The translations under genes were made by a program, and so were the position numbers. A DNA stretch of 47,845 bases from Candidatus Acidiferrales bacterium (GTDB lineage Bacteria > Bacteroidota > Ignavibacteria > Kryptoniales > JAKASW01): positions 1-47,845 of the forward strand of contig DATJAY010000029.1 of NCBI GenBank assembly GCA_035515795.1, given 5' to 3'. The notes below the pieces were generated by a model. It was given only the letters and a program-made list of their open reading frames with translations, did not search any database and was not told the DNA's origin. Positions 34,580 to 43,581 of the stretch are shown here, piece by piece; positions within the stretch are counted from its first letter, which is position 1, and each line of letters begins with the position of its first letter.

Positions 34580-36669
34580 ACAATTCCGAATCTGGCTGTA
34601 CCATCATGGGGGAATGAGTCTATGAGCACGTCATTGTTGTAGAGTGCGATCGTCAAATTAAGGTCATCGAATTTTATCTTTCCTAAATTTAGCGCAACCT
34701 GGATTGTGTCGTCTATGCGACATTGCCCGCTGAACTCGAAATCGTTTGCCGGGCATTCTGTCCGGAATGAAAAAACTCTACCGAGTTCGACATATACTTG
34801 CGGGTCAGAAAGAAAACGGATAACGATTTTCTCGCTGGAAATTTTTTTCGTCGTGTCGATCCGGAGATAGATATTTGTCAGATCGTTTCCCCAATAGACG
34901 CGCTTGATGAGGGTTCCCTCCTTCTGCATCGCGCCGCTCGCCTGTTCCACGATGCCCGCATTTTTCCATTCTTTATCAAGGTCTCGCTTTTCGAATCTGG
35001 GAGAAATTTTTGACGAAGGTTGCCGTAACAGCTGTGCGGTTTTCTTCTTGATCGGTTCTTCAAGCTCAGCCGGTGCTTCCATCCCCAGAGATTTATGGAC
35101 TTGTTTCAAATGATATCTGAACAACTCATCGAACTGGCCTGCCTGAGGGGACTTGTGTTCGTCACCGTACCACCAGCACCAGTCCGAGCCTTCAGCGATC
35201 ATGAGTTCTTTGTGCGAGCTTTTTATTTCGACTGATTGTTTCCCTTTGGATAACTTCTCGAAAGCGTCACGCGCATGAAATAAGAAATCCCAGGCTTTGT
35301 TGTCTTCGGGATGGCCGATCCATATTTTGAAATCGCCGTTTATCCAAGAACCTGGAGAGATATGTTTCAAAATGTTGCCTCGTCGCACCTCGATATCCGA
35401 CGGAAGGGCTGTTTCTATCCTTGTCTCGTTGGAGAGTCTGTAGTAAAGGGTCCTGAGAAAATCCTTCCCGTCGCTTTGATAAAATTCCCACGCATTCTCA
35501 CCGTCGAGGATTATAGGAACGACGGCATAATCTAATGCGTTCTCACCAAATCGTTTTCGAACTAAATCCCGGATCCCCAGCAGACGTCCCACGAAATCGC
35601 TTGCAGCGTCGTCCGGGCTCCATCGCGAATATACGAATCCGATCAAATCGGAAAGGTCATGGTCTCTGAAGAAAATCTTAATGCGGTTCTTCCCGCTGCC
35701 GAAATAATAGGCGAAATACTTTTCCAGGAATTCGGCGCCGGTTTTCTTCCTCGATTTCAAAAGAGTTTTCTTGAGAATTAACTCGTCCGTCGCAGTCCAT
35801 GCGATTTTATTCTTTACCATTATGTTCAAAGCAGCGTCGCTGACGGACCCTTCGCTCGGCCACATTCCTTTCGGACGGACGCCGAAAATCGTTTCGGCAT
35901 ATTTCAATCCTGATTTAACCTGTTCATCTGCGTCTTCCGGATGCCTGAAACGGTTGGCCGGCAATCTCGTTTCAGGATTCGCTTCTCTGCCTGAGTTGCT
36001 GTCGCAAAGGAGCGGAAGGATAGGATGATAGAATGGAGAAGCGCTGATTTCTATTTGTCCGCGGTTTGCAGCTTCGATATGGTGCGGCACGATGCGGCGA
36101 AGGATATCGAGCTGCGATCTCAGCAGATGAAGCTTCTCTTCTTCGGTGAAATTTCTCTCCTTGTCCAGGTAATATCTGAACGGCGGGTCAAACCGGGAAT
36201 ATTCACCGACCCAGGATAAGTTCCACCATACCTGTAAATCCCGAAAGTCCTGCGATGAAAAACTTTGCACCGCCGAGCTATCGTCACGACCCTTCTTCAT
36301 CCATTTGTCCAGAAGTTCCGAGTACCTGCGATAACGCCTGATCATTCTCTCCGTGTTTGCGAGAAAGAATACTTTCAGCGCCCTGATTTTGTCTTCCATC
36401 GTAAATGAGTCGGGATTTCTTAACGATAAGTCGTACGCGGCATCAGTCGTTTCATGATCCAGATACTCTTGAAGTTGTTCGAGGAGAGACGGCGTGAAGT
36501 TGAAGGTCTGCCTTATATTTTGATAGTCGTCTAAAATCCGCACCATATCCCAGTAGTCTTTGATGCCGTGCATTCTGACCCACGGCAGCAGAAACTTTCC
36601 GTCAGCTTTGTAGTAAGGCTGGTGGTGGTGCCAGACGAAGAGAATTTTTAGCGGCTTAGCGTCGTTCAC
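34573..36669 (-). CDS. GH57 glycoside hydrolase, alpha-glucan-active
   Basis: This 698-residue GH57-family enzyme is close to amylopullulanases. Five GH57 motifs are seen: HHHQPYY at 14-20, GQIEISASPFYHPILPLL near 204-221, KGMWPSEGS with nucleophile-candidate E273, SDLIGFVYS with acid/base-candidate D341, and LDGENAWEFY. The C-terminal ~200 residues contain beta-rich segments (KRVYWGNDLTNIYLRIDTT) like the carbohydrate-binding domains appended to such enzymes. There is no signal peptide, so it probably acts on cytoplasmic glycogen-like alpha-glucan, as hydrolase or transferase. GTG 36669 overlaps the GWxTD stop (GTGA), hence translational coupling. The substrate and linkage are not settled. 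Confidence 0.9.
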   Translation of the reverse strand: MNDAKPLKILFVWHHHQPYYKADGKFLLPWVRMHGIKDYWDMVRILDDYQNIRQTFNFTPSLLEQLQEYLDHETTDAAYDLSLRNPDSFTMEDKIRALKVFFLANTERMIRRYRRYSELLDKWMKKGRDDSSAVQSFSSQDFRDLQVWWNLSWVGEYSRFDPPFRYYLDKERNFTEEEKLHLLRSQLDILRRIVPHHIEAANRGQIEISASPFYHPILPLLCDSNSGREANPETRLPANRFRHPEDADEQVKSGLKYAETIFGVRPKGMWPSEGSVSDAALNIMVKNKIAWTATDELILKKTLLKSRKKTGAEFLEKYFAYYFGSGKNRIKIFFRDHDLSDLIGFVYSRWSPDDAASDFVGRLLGIRDLVRKRFGENALDYAVVPIILDGENAWEFYQSDGKDFLRTLYYRLSNETRIETALPSDIEVRRGNILKHISPGSWINGDFKIWIGHPEDNKAWDFLFHARDAFEKLSKGKQSVEIKSSHKELMIAEGSDWCWWYGDEHKSPQAGQFDELFRYHLKQVHKSLGMEAPAELEEPIKKKTAQLLRQPSSKISPRFEKRDLDKEWKNAGIVEQASGAMQKEGTLIKRVYWGNDLTNIYLRIDTTKKISSEKIVIRFLSDPQVYVELGRVFSFRTECPANDFEFSGQCRIDDTIQVALNLGKIKFDDLNLTIALYNNDVLIDSFPHDGTARFGIVQ

Positions 36670-37964
36670 TTGCCGAGATAGTCGGGCCCGTATGGAGGCG
36701 AATAGACGTCAGATAACGGAGTAACAAGCCTGTAGTCGCCGAAACCGGTTTCGTCCACGAAAACAATTTGTCGGTTTCGATAATAGTAATCCCAGACTTC
36801 GTAGGGCTTGCTGTCTACTTCAAACGGATGGCGATCCACGCTGCTCGGCGGCCCGAATATTATGTAGATCATTCCCATGTCGGTCTTCCATCCCTGAAAA
36901 TAATGAGTGAAGTGTTCGTTCGCGTAAGCGACGCGGTTGAAGTATTCATCCATTACCCGGAGATCTTTCGAAGATTTGTTGGGATTGTATTTCTGCCAGA
37001 AGTCTAAGAAGCGTTTTTCCTTTATGAACATGTCCGGCGCCGATTTGATGCTGTCGATGGTGCTGCCGTTTGCGATGTACATCATTTCATCCGCAGCCTT
37101 GTCGAGGTCGGTAATCGTCAGAGGCAAGTCGGGAAAATGAATGGTGAAAAAACGGGAAGCGGTCGCCACCACGGGAGATTCTTTCTCCGCAGACGCAAAC
37201 AGTGTGACGCTCAACTTGTAAAGTCCCATCGGGATAGAATCTTTGGGAATTTCTGCGACGACGCGCTCCACTCTGTTTTTCCCCGTGATCCATCTTGAAA
37301 CGGAATAAATCGTCCCGTTTTTCTTGTCGGAAATTTCAGTGGTGGCAAATGCGGAATCCTCCGGCTTTGGGAAATAAACTTCGTAAAAGATCGGGAACGA
37401 ATCGCTCTGCGAGATGACATTTTCGTCTACGTTTGGAATGATAGTCCGCTTGCCATTGAAGAATGTGGAGCTCTTTAAGAGCATGATGTCCGACAAAGAT
37501 TGTAACGAATCCGCGTAGTTCCTAGCCCTGAAGCCGCGTTGTGCCGCGTAGGATTTTTGCGTCTCGGAGTCGGTCACGGTAATTTTCAAAGTATATGCGC
37601 CGGGTCGCACGATGAATTGTTTTTCCGCAGAGGAGTAGATCGTGTGGCTCGTCGTCTCATCGAAACTCTGGCAGACCGGCCTTTCGCTCCACGTCTCTTC
37701 CAGGGCACGATTCCCGTCATCATCTATCAGTTGCAGCGATATTTCGTAAGAGGCCAGGAATTCATTTCCGGCTTTGACAAACTGTATGTCGTCATAAGGC
37801 ATCTGGAAATAAAAATCCATTCTGCTCTTGCCGTCGTCAGACTTGAAATTCAACGCATCAAAGTAAAAATGCGGGGCCACATAAGTAAAAGATTGCTGCA
37901 TCTCTACCTGGGCGAACGCTGCCCCCGACAAGAGCAACCATATTGCCCAAATTCTTCTTCCCAT
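36666..37964 (-). CDS. GWxTD domain-containing exported protein
   Basis: This 432-residue exported protein has a short signal peptide (RIWAIWLLLSGAAFAQ at about 4-19). A beta-rich body contains YFQMPYDDIQFVKAGNEFLA and strands that alternate sign. A helical linker near 305-345 (ADEMMYIANGSTIDSIKSAP) leads to the C-terminal GWxTD domain, HYFQGWKTDMGMIYIIFGPP then YEVWDYYYRNRQIVFVDETG. The domain is known from Ignavibacteriota, Acidobacteriota and relatives and has no established function. The gene lies between rimO (11 bases upstream) and the GH57 gene, to which it is coupled by a four-base overlap. Secretion past the inner membrane is likely; no T9SS tail is present. Confidence 0.88.
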   Translation of the reverse strand: MGRRIWAIWLLLSGAAFAQVEMQQSFTYVAPHFYFDALNFKSDDGKSRMDFYFQMPYDDIQFVKAGNEFLASYEISLQLIDDDGNRALEETWSERPVCQSFDETTSHTIYSSAEKQFIVRPGAYTLKITVTDSETQKSYAAQRGFRARNYADSLQSLSDIMLLKSSTFFNGKRTIIPNVDENVISQSDSFPIFYEVYFPKPEDSAFATTEISDKKNGTIYSVSRWITGKNRVERVVAEIPKDSIPMGLYKLSVTLFASAEKESPVVATASRFFTIHFPDLPLTITDLDKAADEMMYIANGSTIDSIKSAPDMFIKEKRFLDFWQKYNPNKSSKDLRVMDEYFNRVAYANEHFTHYFQGWKTDMGMIYIIFGPPSSVDRHPFEVDSKPYEVWDYYYRNRQIVFVDETGFGDYRLVTPLSDVYSPPYGPDYLGK

Positions 37965-37975
37965 TTTTAACCTCC

Positions 37976-39250
37976 TTAAACACCGTACAGATCATGTTCG
38001 TGTGCATCGTGGATCTTTATATTTACGAATTCGCCCGGCAAACTTTTTGAGTTGAAAATGACTTCGGTATCGATCTCCGGAGCATCATGGCTCGTTCTGC
38101 CGACGCAGTTATCCCCCTCGTTCTTATCGACGAGCACTTTCAGCGTTTTCCCGATTTTCCTGCCATTCAGTTCTTCGATTATCTGTCTCTGAGCTTCCAT
38201 TATGGCTGCGTGGCGTCTTTCCTTCTCGTCCTGCGGAACTGGATCTCCGAGAATGGACGCCGTCGTTCCGTCCTCCGGCGAATATGTGAATGCGCCCAGC
38301 CTGTCGAACTTGAATTCTTCGACGAATTTAATAAGTTCTTCAAATTCCCGTTCCCCTTCGGCGGGATAACCAACGATCAAAGTGGTTCTTATTGCCACTC
38401 CGGGGATGCTTTCGCGGATTTTATAAAGAAGCTCTTCGAGTTTTCTCCTCGTTATGCCGCGCCGCATCGATCTGAGAACATCATCCGATACATGCTGGAT
38501 CGGAATATCGATGTATTTGCAGATTTTTTCGCCGTCTCGAATTACGTCTAATAATTCTTCTGGAAACTTTGCCGGATAGGCATACATCAATCGTATCCAT
38601 TCGATCCCGTCCAACTTGTTCAGCCTTGTCATGAGTTCCGGGAGTTCTCGCTTGCCGTAAATGTCCAGGCCGTAATATGTCGTATCCTGTCCGATGACTA
38701 TCAGCTCCTTGACGCCTTTTTGAGCAAGGAGCTCGGCTTCATGGACGACTTGTTCGAGCGGCTTCGAGACATGTTTGCCGCGCATGAGCGGAATAGCGCA
38801 GAACGAACATGGGTTGTCACATCCCTCGGAAATTTTCAGATACGCATAATGGCCCGGGGAAGACAGAAGACGCTCCCCGAGCATCTCATATTTATACTCT
38901 GCGCCGAATTCTTTGAGAACATTCCCGATTTCATTCGTGCCGTAGAATGCATCGACCTCATGCAAGCCCTCGCGAAGCTCCTTCTTGTACCTTTCCACCA
39001 GACAACCGGTGACGATAACCTTCTTCAAACCGTTTGATTTCTTGCGCTCAGCTACACGAAGAATCGTTTCGATGGATTCTTGTTTCGCGGCATCGATGAA
39101 ACCGCATGTATTGATGACCGCAACCTCTGCCGATTCGAGAGAGCTGGTGATGGAGTAACCGTTTGCCTTTAGCTGCGCCGAAAGCTCTTCGCTGTCCACC
39201 TGGTTCTTGGGGCATCCGACAGTTATTATGTGAATCTTTTTCTCGCTCAC
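37976..39250 (-). CDS. rimO: ribosomal protein S12 methylthiotransferase
   Basis: This 424-residue radical-SAM enzyme adds a methylthio group to a conserved Asp of ribosomal protein S12. UPF0004 cluster cysteines are C13 (VGCPKNQVDSE), C49 (INTCGF) and C83 (TGCLVERYKKEL). The radical-SAM motif is C144-x3-C148-x2-C151 (SEGCDNPCSFCAIPLMRGKH). A TRAM domain closes the protein. The P-K-N-Q-V-D-S-E form and VIGQDTTYYGLDIYGKRELP support RimO over MiaB. The start is GTG at 39250; no better start is near. It leads the minus-strand set with the GWxTD and GH57 genes. Confidence 0.95.
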   Translation of the reverse strand: MSEKKIHIITVGCPKNQVDSEELSAQLKANGYSITSSLESAEVAVINTCGFIDAAKQESIETILRVAERKKSNGLKKVIVTGCLVERYKKELREGLHEVDAFYGTNEIGNVLKEFGAEYKYEMLGERLLSSPGHYAYLKISEGCDNPCSFCAIPLMRGKHVSKPLEQVVHEAELLAQKGVKELIVIGQDTTYYGLDIYGKRELPELMTRLNKLDGIEWIRLMYAYPAKFPEELLDVIRDGEKICKYIDIPIQHVSDDVLRSMRRGITRRKLEELLYKIRESIPGVAIRTTLIVGYPAEGEREFEELIKFVEEFKFDRLGAFTYSPEDGTTASILGDPVPQDEKERRHAAIMEAQRQIIEELNGRKIGKTLKVLVDKNEGDNCVGRTSHDAPEIDTEVIFNSKSLPGEFVNIKIHDAHEHDLYGV

Positions 39251-39342
39251 AATTCAATTTACCCTTGTCTCAAGTTGTTTTCAATGTTTAAGTCCCGGAA
39301 AAAGCGGATTTAGTCGAACTCCAGGATGCTTTGCGGAATATT

Positions 39343-39372
39343 TTGTCCTCATTAGTTGACTCTTGCTATAAT
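39343..39372 (+). promoter_or_regulatory. extended -10 promoter for the GH116-like gene
   Basis: TGCTATAAT at 39364-39372 is a perfect extended -10 (TGnTATAAT). TTGTCC at 39343-39348 serves as -35 with an 18-base spacer. Transcription would start near 39379, giving a leader of about 50 bases before GTG 39431. Confidence 0.5.
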
Positions 39373-39430
39373 GTGCCGGTTTTGTTATCCTATTTAGTTC
39401 CAACATTTCATCATAGAAAGGTGAGGCACC

Positions 39431-42058
39431 GTGGGATACCGGGTGTGCGCGAGTAGTATTGCGATTATTGTTTCATCGCTCTTGATTTTTCCGTCTCTCC
39501 TCGATGCGAGAGTAAACCAAAGAAACATCTGGCCCGTCCCTGCATGTGCATGGTCGAGGTCTCTTGGGAACCATCCTAACGGAGCGACGACATGGAACAA
39601 GCGCGGAGTGCCGCTCGGAGGTTTCGGTGCGGGAAATTTCATGTACAATTACTGCGGAACGTTCGGTCCTTGGGAATTCCAGACCGGCAATCATGAAGAG
39701 AAGTTTCTCTCTCAGGCGGCCTTTCATGTATTCGAACAAGTTTCTGGAGTGCCCGACGTCGTGAAAACACTTGCGACTGAGGATGTACTGCCGGCATGGA
39801 ATAGACTTCCGCAGGACTCGGGAACATATTATGCTCTTTATCCGAAGGCATGGTTTGTCTACTCCGGAACTACGGCGGATGTTTCACTTAAACAATTTAC
39901 TCCTATCATCCCTAACAACTATCGGGAGACGAGCTACCCGGTAAGTGTATTTCAATTTCAATTGTCCAATCCGACGTCCGATACTCTGAAGATAGCTGTC
40001 ATGTTCACGTTCCCCAATGCGCCGTACGGAAGTGATACTCGAACGGGCCTTGTGAATCAAGCGGTGCAGCAAGATGATATAACCGGCGTGGTCATGAAAG
40101 CGAGCAGCTCAGAAAATCCTGCTACGACTCAAAACACGGAGTGGTGCATCGCGACGCAAGCGGTCTCCGGTGCGACAGTTTCGTTCTGCACATCATGGAA
40201 CGGCAATGGAAACGGCCAGGATATATACGACCGATTCGGCGCAAACGGCGTATTGCCGGACAGTGCAATTGACACCTCTTCGACTGCATCCGCCATCGCG
40301 GTGGAAATATCGCTTGCTCCCGGGAGCACGGCAGTTGTGCCGTTCGTGCTCTCCTGGGATTTTCCGAGAGTCCGTTTCGGATGGGGCACGGAATGGTACA
40401 GGCGATATACGGAGTATTTCGGATTCACGGGAGATCATTCGTTCGACATAGCTAAAGAAGCTCTTATGAGTTCAGAAGAATGGGAGAGTGAAATCGACCG
40501 ATGGCAGAATCTCATCATCAATGAACCATTATACCCGGACTGGCTGAAGCAGGGAGCGCTGAACGAATTGTATTTCGATACGTTTGGCGGAGTGTTTTGG
40601 GAAAACGGATGCATCACAAAACCTGCCGAGTCTTCGTACGGAACTTTGCCCGCCGACGATCACAAATATTTCTGCACGGAGTGCCCCGACTATTTGTTTC
40701 TCGAGAGTTTCGATGTCCGGCAGTATGGAGCACGCCACTATCTCGAGCTTTGGCCCGATATCGACCGGGACGTCTTAAAGTGGAACGCGGACTACGTTGC
40801 AAACGATCCGACCGGTGATGTGCCGCACGATGCCGGACGCGCGGGGGAAGATCCATTTTTCCATTACAGTGTAGCTTGCGGCTGCCAGGGCTGGCAGGAT
40901 ATGCCCAACAGATTCATTCAGCAGGTTTACGCATACTATCAAAAAACCCGCGATGAATCTTTCCTGGACTTTGTGTGGCCGGCATGTCTGAAGGCTTACA
41001 ACCGAGCAAAATCGTTCGACACAAACCATAATGGGATTCCCGACAATGGCAATACGACATATGACACCTTCCCATTCACCGGCGATAATCTGTTTACCGG
41101 CGGACTGTTCGTAGCGGCAACCGAAGCGATGGAGCGGATGGCGCTGGCGAAAAATGATACGGCATTTTCAAGGGAGCTGCACCAGGATTACTTGTCTCTG
41201 AAATCGACGCTGGATACTCTGTTCTGGAAACCGGACCAGCAATACTACAAGATCGATGCGGGTTCGGCCGGCATAATGGCAGATGGATTGAACGGACAAC
41301 GCTATTGCGAGACGACAGGATTGGATCCGATACTCCCGCCCGACCGTATTGCATCCCATCTCAACAAGGTTTATGAAATGTGCGTCGCACCACTGCGCGA
41401 CTACGACGGCGACGGCGAAGGCGACGAGGGAATGGTTAACGGGAGGAATTCAGACGGAAGTCCTATCACCTATGGTCAGCAGCCGGCAGAAGTGTGGAGC
41501 GGGACAACGTACTTTGTCGCGGCCATGATGTATCACTGGGGAAGACTCACGAACGACGCACGACTCGAGGAGCGTGCCTTGAAAGCGGCGCACGGGGCTT
41601 ACTTCCAGACATGGGTGAACGACAGCACTGCGTACTTCTTCGATACGCCCGAGGCATGGTACGCCGACAATCCGCGACAGTTTCGCGCACAGCAGTATCA
41701 ACGGCCCCGCGCCATCTGGGAGCTATTGCTCGAAATAAAAGATCCATTCGATACTTTGACCTCGATTCATCCACCTGCTTTCGATCATGCACCGGCAAAG
41801 TTTGCTCTCTATCAGAATTATCCGAATCCGTTCAACCCAGGTACCGCAATATCATTCAGCATTCCTTCAAGATCATTTGTCAATTTGAAAATATACGATG
41901 TCCTCGGAAGGGAGGTCACATCGGTTGTTTCGGAAGAATTATCGGCAGGAAATTACACGCGGCAATTGAATTGCTCTTCATGGCCAAGCGGCGTTTATTT
42001 CTGCCGGCTTCAGAGTGCAAACTTCATATCGACGAAGAAATTACTTTTGCTCAAATAG
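39431..42058 (+). CDS. GH116-like glucosylceramidase/beta-glycosidase with T9SS tail
   Basis: This 875-residue exported glycosidase of the GH116/DUF608 type has a signal peptide over about 1-26 (SIAIIVSSLLIFPSLLDA). The N-terminal beta-sandwich contains the family loop GVPLGGFGAGNFMYNYCGTF near 59-78. The (alpha/alpha)6 catalytic domain follows with LFLESFDVRQYGARHYLEL and LWPDIDRDVLKWNADYV. VPHDAGRAGEDPFFHYS and GIPDNGNTTYDTFPFTGDN then carry the likely catalytic Glu/Asp pair. The C-terminal ~85 residues are a type A T9SS domain (QNYPNPFNPGTAISFS, KIYDVLGREV, final KKLLLLK). A GTG start with AAGGTGAGG upstream fits. It probably removes glucose or related sugars from glycolipids or oligosaccharides outside the cell. 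Substrate is inferred. Confidence 0.88.
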   Translation: MGYRVCASSIAIIVSSLLIFPSLLDARVNQRNIWPVPACAWSRSLGNHPNGATTWNKRGVPLGGFGAGNFMYNYCGTFGPWEFQTGNHEEKFLSQAAFHVFEQVSGVPDVVKTLATEDVLPAWNRLPQDSGTYYALYPKAWFVYSGTTADVSLKQFTPIIPNNYRETSYPVSVFQFQLSNPTSDTLKIAVMFTFPNAPYGSDTRTGLVNQAVQQDDITGVVMKASSSENPATTQNTEWCIATQAVSGATVSFCTSWNGNGNGQDIYDRFGANGVLPDSAIDTSSTASAIAVEISLAPGSTAVVPFVLSWDFPRVRFGWGTEWYRRYTEYFGFTGDHSFDIAKEALMSSEEWESEIDRWQNLIINEPLYPDWLKQGALNELYFDTFGGVFWENGCITKPAESSYGTLPADDHKYFCTECPDYLFLESFDVRQYGARHYLELWPDIDRDVLKWNADYVANDPTGDVPHDAGRAGEDPFFHYSVACGCQGWQDMPNRFIQQVYAYYQKTRDESFLDFVWPACLKAYNRAKSFDTNHNGIPDNGNTTYDTFPFTGDNLFTGGLFVAATEAMERMALAKNDTAFSRELHQDYLSLKSTLDTLFWKPDQQYYKIDAGSAGIMADGLNGQRYCETTGLDPILPPDRIASHLNKVYEMCVAPLRDYDGDGEGDEGMVNGRNSDGSPITYGQQPAEVWSGTTYFVAAMMYHWGRLTNDARLEERALKAAHGAYFQTWVNDSTAYFFDTPEAWYADNPRQFRAQQYQRPRAIWELLLEIKDPFDTLTSIHPPAFDHAPAKFALYQNYPNPFNPGTAISFSIPSRSFVNLKIYDVLGREVTSVVSEELSAGNYTRQLNCSSWPSGVYFCRLQSANFISTKKLLLLK

Positions 42059-42102
42059 CATCGGATGAGAATATGTTCAGTTTCAATAAAGGAAAGGCGC
42101 TC

Positions 42103-43413
42103 ATGAAAGCGTGCTTTTTATTCTCCATTATCTCATTGCTCATGACTCCGGCTGTCGTGTTCCCGCAATGGCAGCAGCTTAATTGCTCCAATCAAAGCGA
42201 CGTACAATGTTTCGCCGTCGATTCCTCTTCAGCGGGCCCAGACTCAACTGTGATTTTCGCCGGAACATGGGGAGATGGAGTCTTTCGCTCATTAGACCAG
42301 GGAGAAACCTGGACTCAAATCAACGCGGGACTTGCCGATTTATACATCAATACGCTTGCTGTCATTCGAAGCAGAACGAATCAATCCGAACTCTTTGCAG
42401 GCACCAACTTTGGCCTCTTCATTTCCACGAACGACGGAGCAAACTGGATCGAAGCAGACTCAGGTCTCACGAACATGACCCTTTGTTCCGTTGCTTCAGT
42501 AGATACAGTTCTGGTCGCGGGTACCTGGGGCGACGGAATTTTCCGATCAACAGACAATGGAAAAAGCTGGAGTCAGCAGAGCTCCATGCTTGCGGGCAAA
42601 TTCATCACTTCAATCATTACATGCCCCACGCGGGATGGATCCGGCAGATCCGGTCTCTTTGCCGCGACCGACAACAGCGGCGTGTTTCTCTCGAGCGATA
42701 AAGGCGTAACCTGGACTTTTGTGAGCGGAGGGATTTACGGATACATACATTCTCTCGCCATCAGCGTCACGCCGGCAGACACAACGCTTTTTGTGGCGAG
42801 GGACGGAATCGGAGTATATTGCACCGCAAACTACGGTAAGAAATGGACGCTCAAGAGAACGGGACTGACAAACTGGAGCACGATGTCATTCGCGATGGAT
42901 AGAACCCCGACCGACACAACTCTCATCCTGGCAACGTGGGGCAGCGGAGTTTTTCTTTCTCACGACAACGCAGCAAACTGGACTGCAGTAGATACAGGTT
43001 TATCTGATCCATATGTCTGGAGTATTTGTGTCGGACCGTCTTCAGGTGCCGGAAGGTACCTTTTTGCAGGGACTAACGACCATGGTATATGGAGGCGGCC
43101 GATGTCGGAACTTGCCGCCGAAGTCAGGGCCACCGTGGGTGAGAATTCCAAATTGTTTTCGCTTAATCAGAATTATCCCAACCCGTTCAACCCATCGACG
43201 GTGATCAGTTACCAGTTGCCGGTGAACAGTCAGGTCACTTTGAAGGTGTACGACGTGCTGGGAAGGGAAGTAGCTACTCTCGTGAACGCTCGCCAGACTC
43301 CCGGCGAGCATTCCGTAACTTTTGATGCACGCAATCTCCCGAGTGGAATTTACTTTTACCGCATATCAGCCGGGGGGTACACTGCGACGAGAAAAATGTT
43401 GTTGGTGAAGTAG
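42103..43413 (+). CDS. exported BNR/YCF48-like propeller protein with T9SS tail
   Basis: This 436-residue protein has a signal peptide over 1-22 (MKACFLFSIISLLMTPAVVF). About seven blade-like repeats follow with the sialidase/BNR-type cores FRSLDQGETWTQI, FISTNDGANWIEA, FRSTDNGKSWSQQ, FLSSDKGVTWTFV, YCTANYGKKWTLK and FLSHDNAANWTAV, about 50-55 residues apart. This predicts a single propeller. It ends in a T9SS sorting domain (LNQNYPNPFNPSTVI, VYDVLGREVATL, RKMLLVK). The frame is open back to 41494, antisense to nothing but overlapping the GH116 gene; ATG 42103 has AAAGGAAAGG seven bases upstream and gives the signal peptide. It probably binds or acts outside the cell next to the GH116 enzyme. 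Confidence 0.9.
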   Translation: MKACFLFSIISLLMTPAVVFPQWQQLNCSNQSDVQCFAVDSSSAGPDSTVIFAGTWGDGVFRSLDQGETWTQINAGLADLYINTLAVIRSRTNQSELFAGTNFGLFISTNDGANWIEADSGLTNMTLCSVASVDTVLVAGTWGDGIFRSTDNGKSWSQQSSMLAGKFITSIITCPTRDGSGRSGLFAATDNSGVFLSSDKGVTWTFVSGGIYGYIHSLAISVTPADTTLFVARDGIGVYCTANYGKKWTLKRTGLTNWSTMSFAMDRTPTDTTLILATWGSGVFLSHDNAANWTAVDTGLSDPYVWSICVGPSSGAGRYLFAGTNDHGIWRRPMSELAAEVRATVGENSKLFSLNQNYPNPFNPSTVISYQLPVNSQVTLKVYDVLGREVATLVNARQTPGEHSVTFDARNLPSGIYFYRISAGGYTATRKMLLVK

Positions 43414-43526
43414 TTCAAAAGGCTTTACCATTTCTTCGCACAGGAAGAAGACCGGAGTCCAAGCAAAACGGATTCCCGGCTTCTCGTTACACCAAGGTGA
43501 AATCAGGGCAGTAATTTTTCTCCTAT

Positions 43527-43535
43527 TGCTATTAT
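43527..43535 (+). promoter_or_regulatory. possible extended -10 for the subtilisin gene
   Basis: TGCTATTAT at 43527-43535 is an extended -10-like box in the 168-base gap. No good -35 is seen at 17 bases. The implied leader of ~40 bases carries GGAGAGG before ATG 43582. Confidence 0.3.
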
Positions 43536-43581
43536 TACGTATCCTCTGCAACTTAGAAACCAAGATGCGGAGAGGATTGCG

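Noticed and set aside
41494-42102. Upstream extension of the BNR propeller frame over the GH116 gene (203 extra codons)
   Set aside because: It overlaps the GH116 coding region in another frame, has low-complexity Arg/Cys composition and hides the signal peptide; ATG 42103 has a strong ribosome site.
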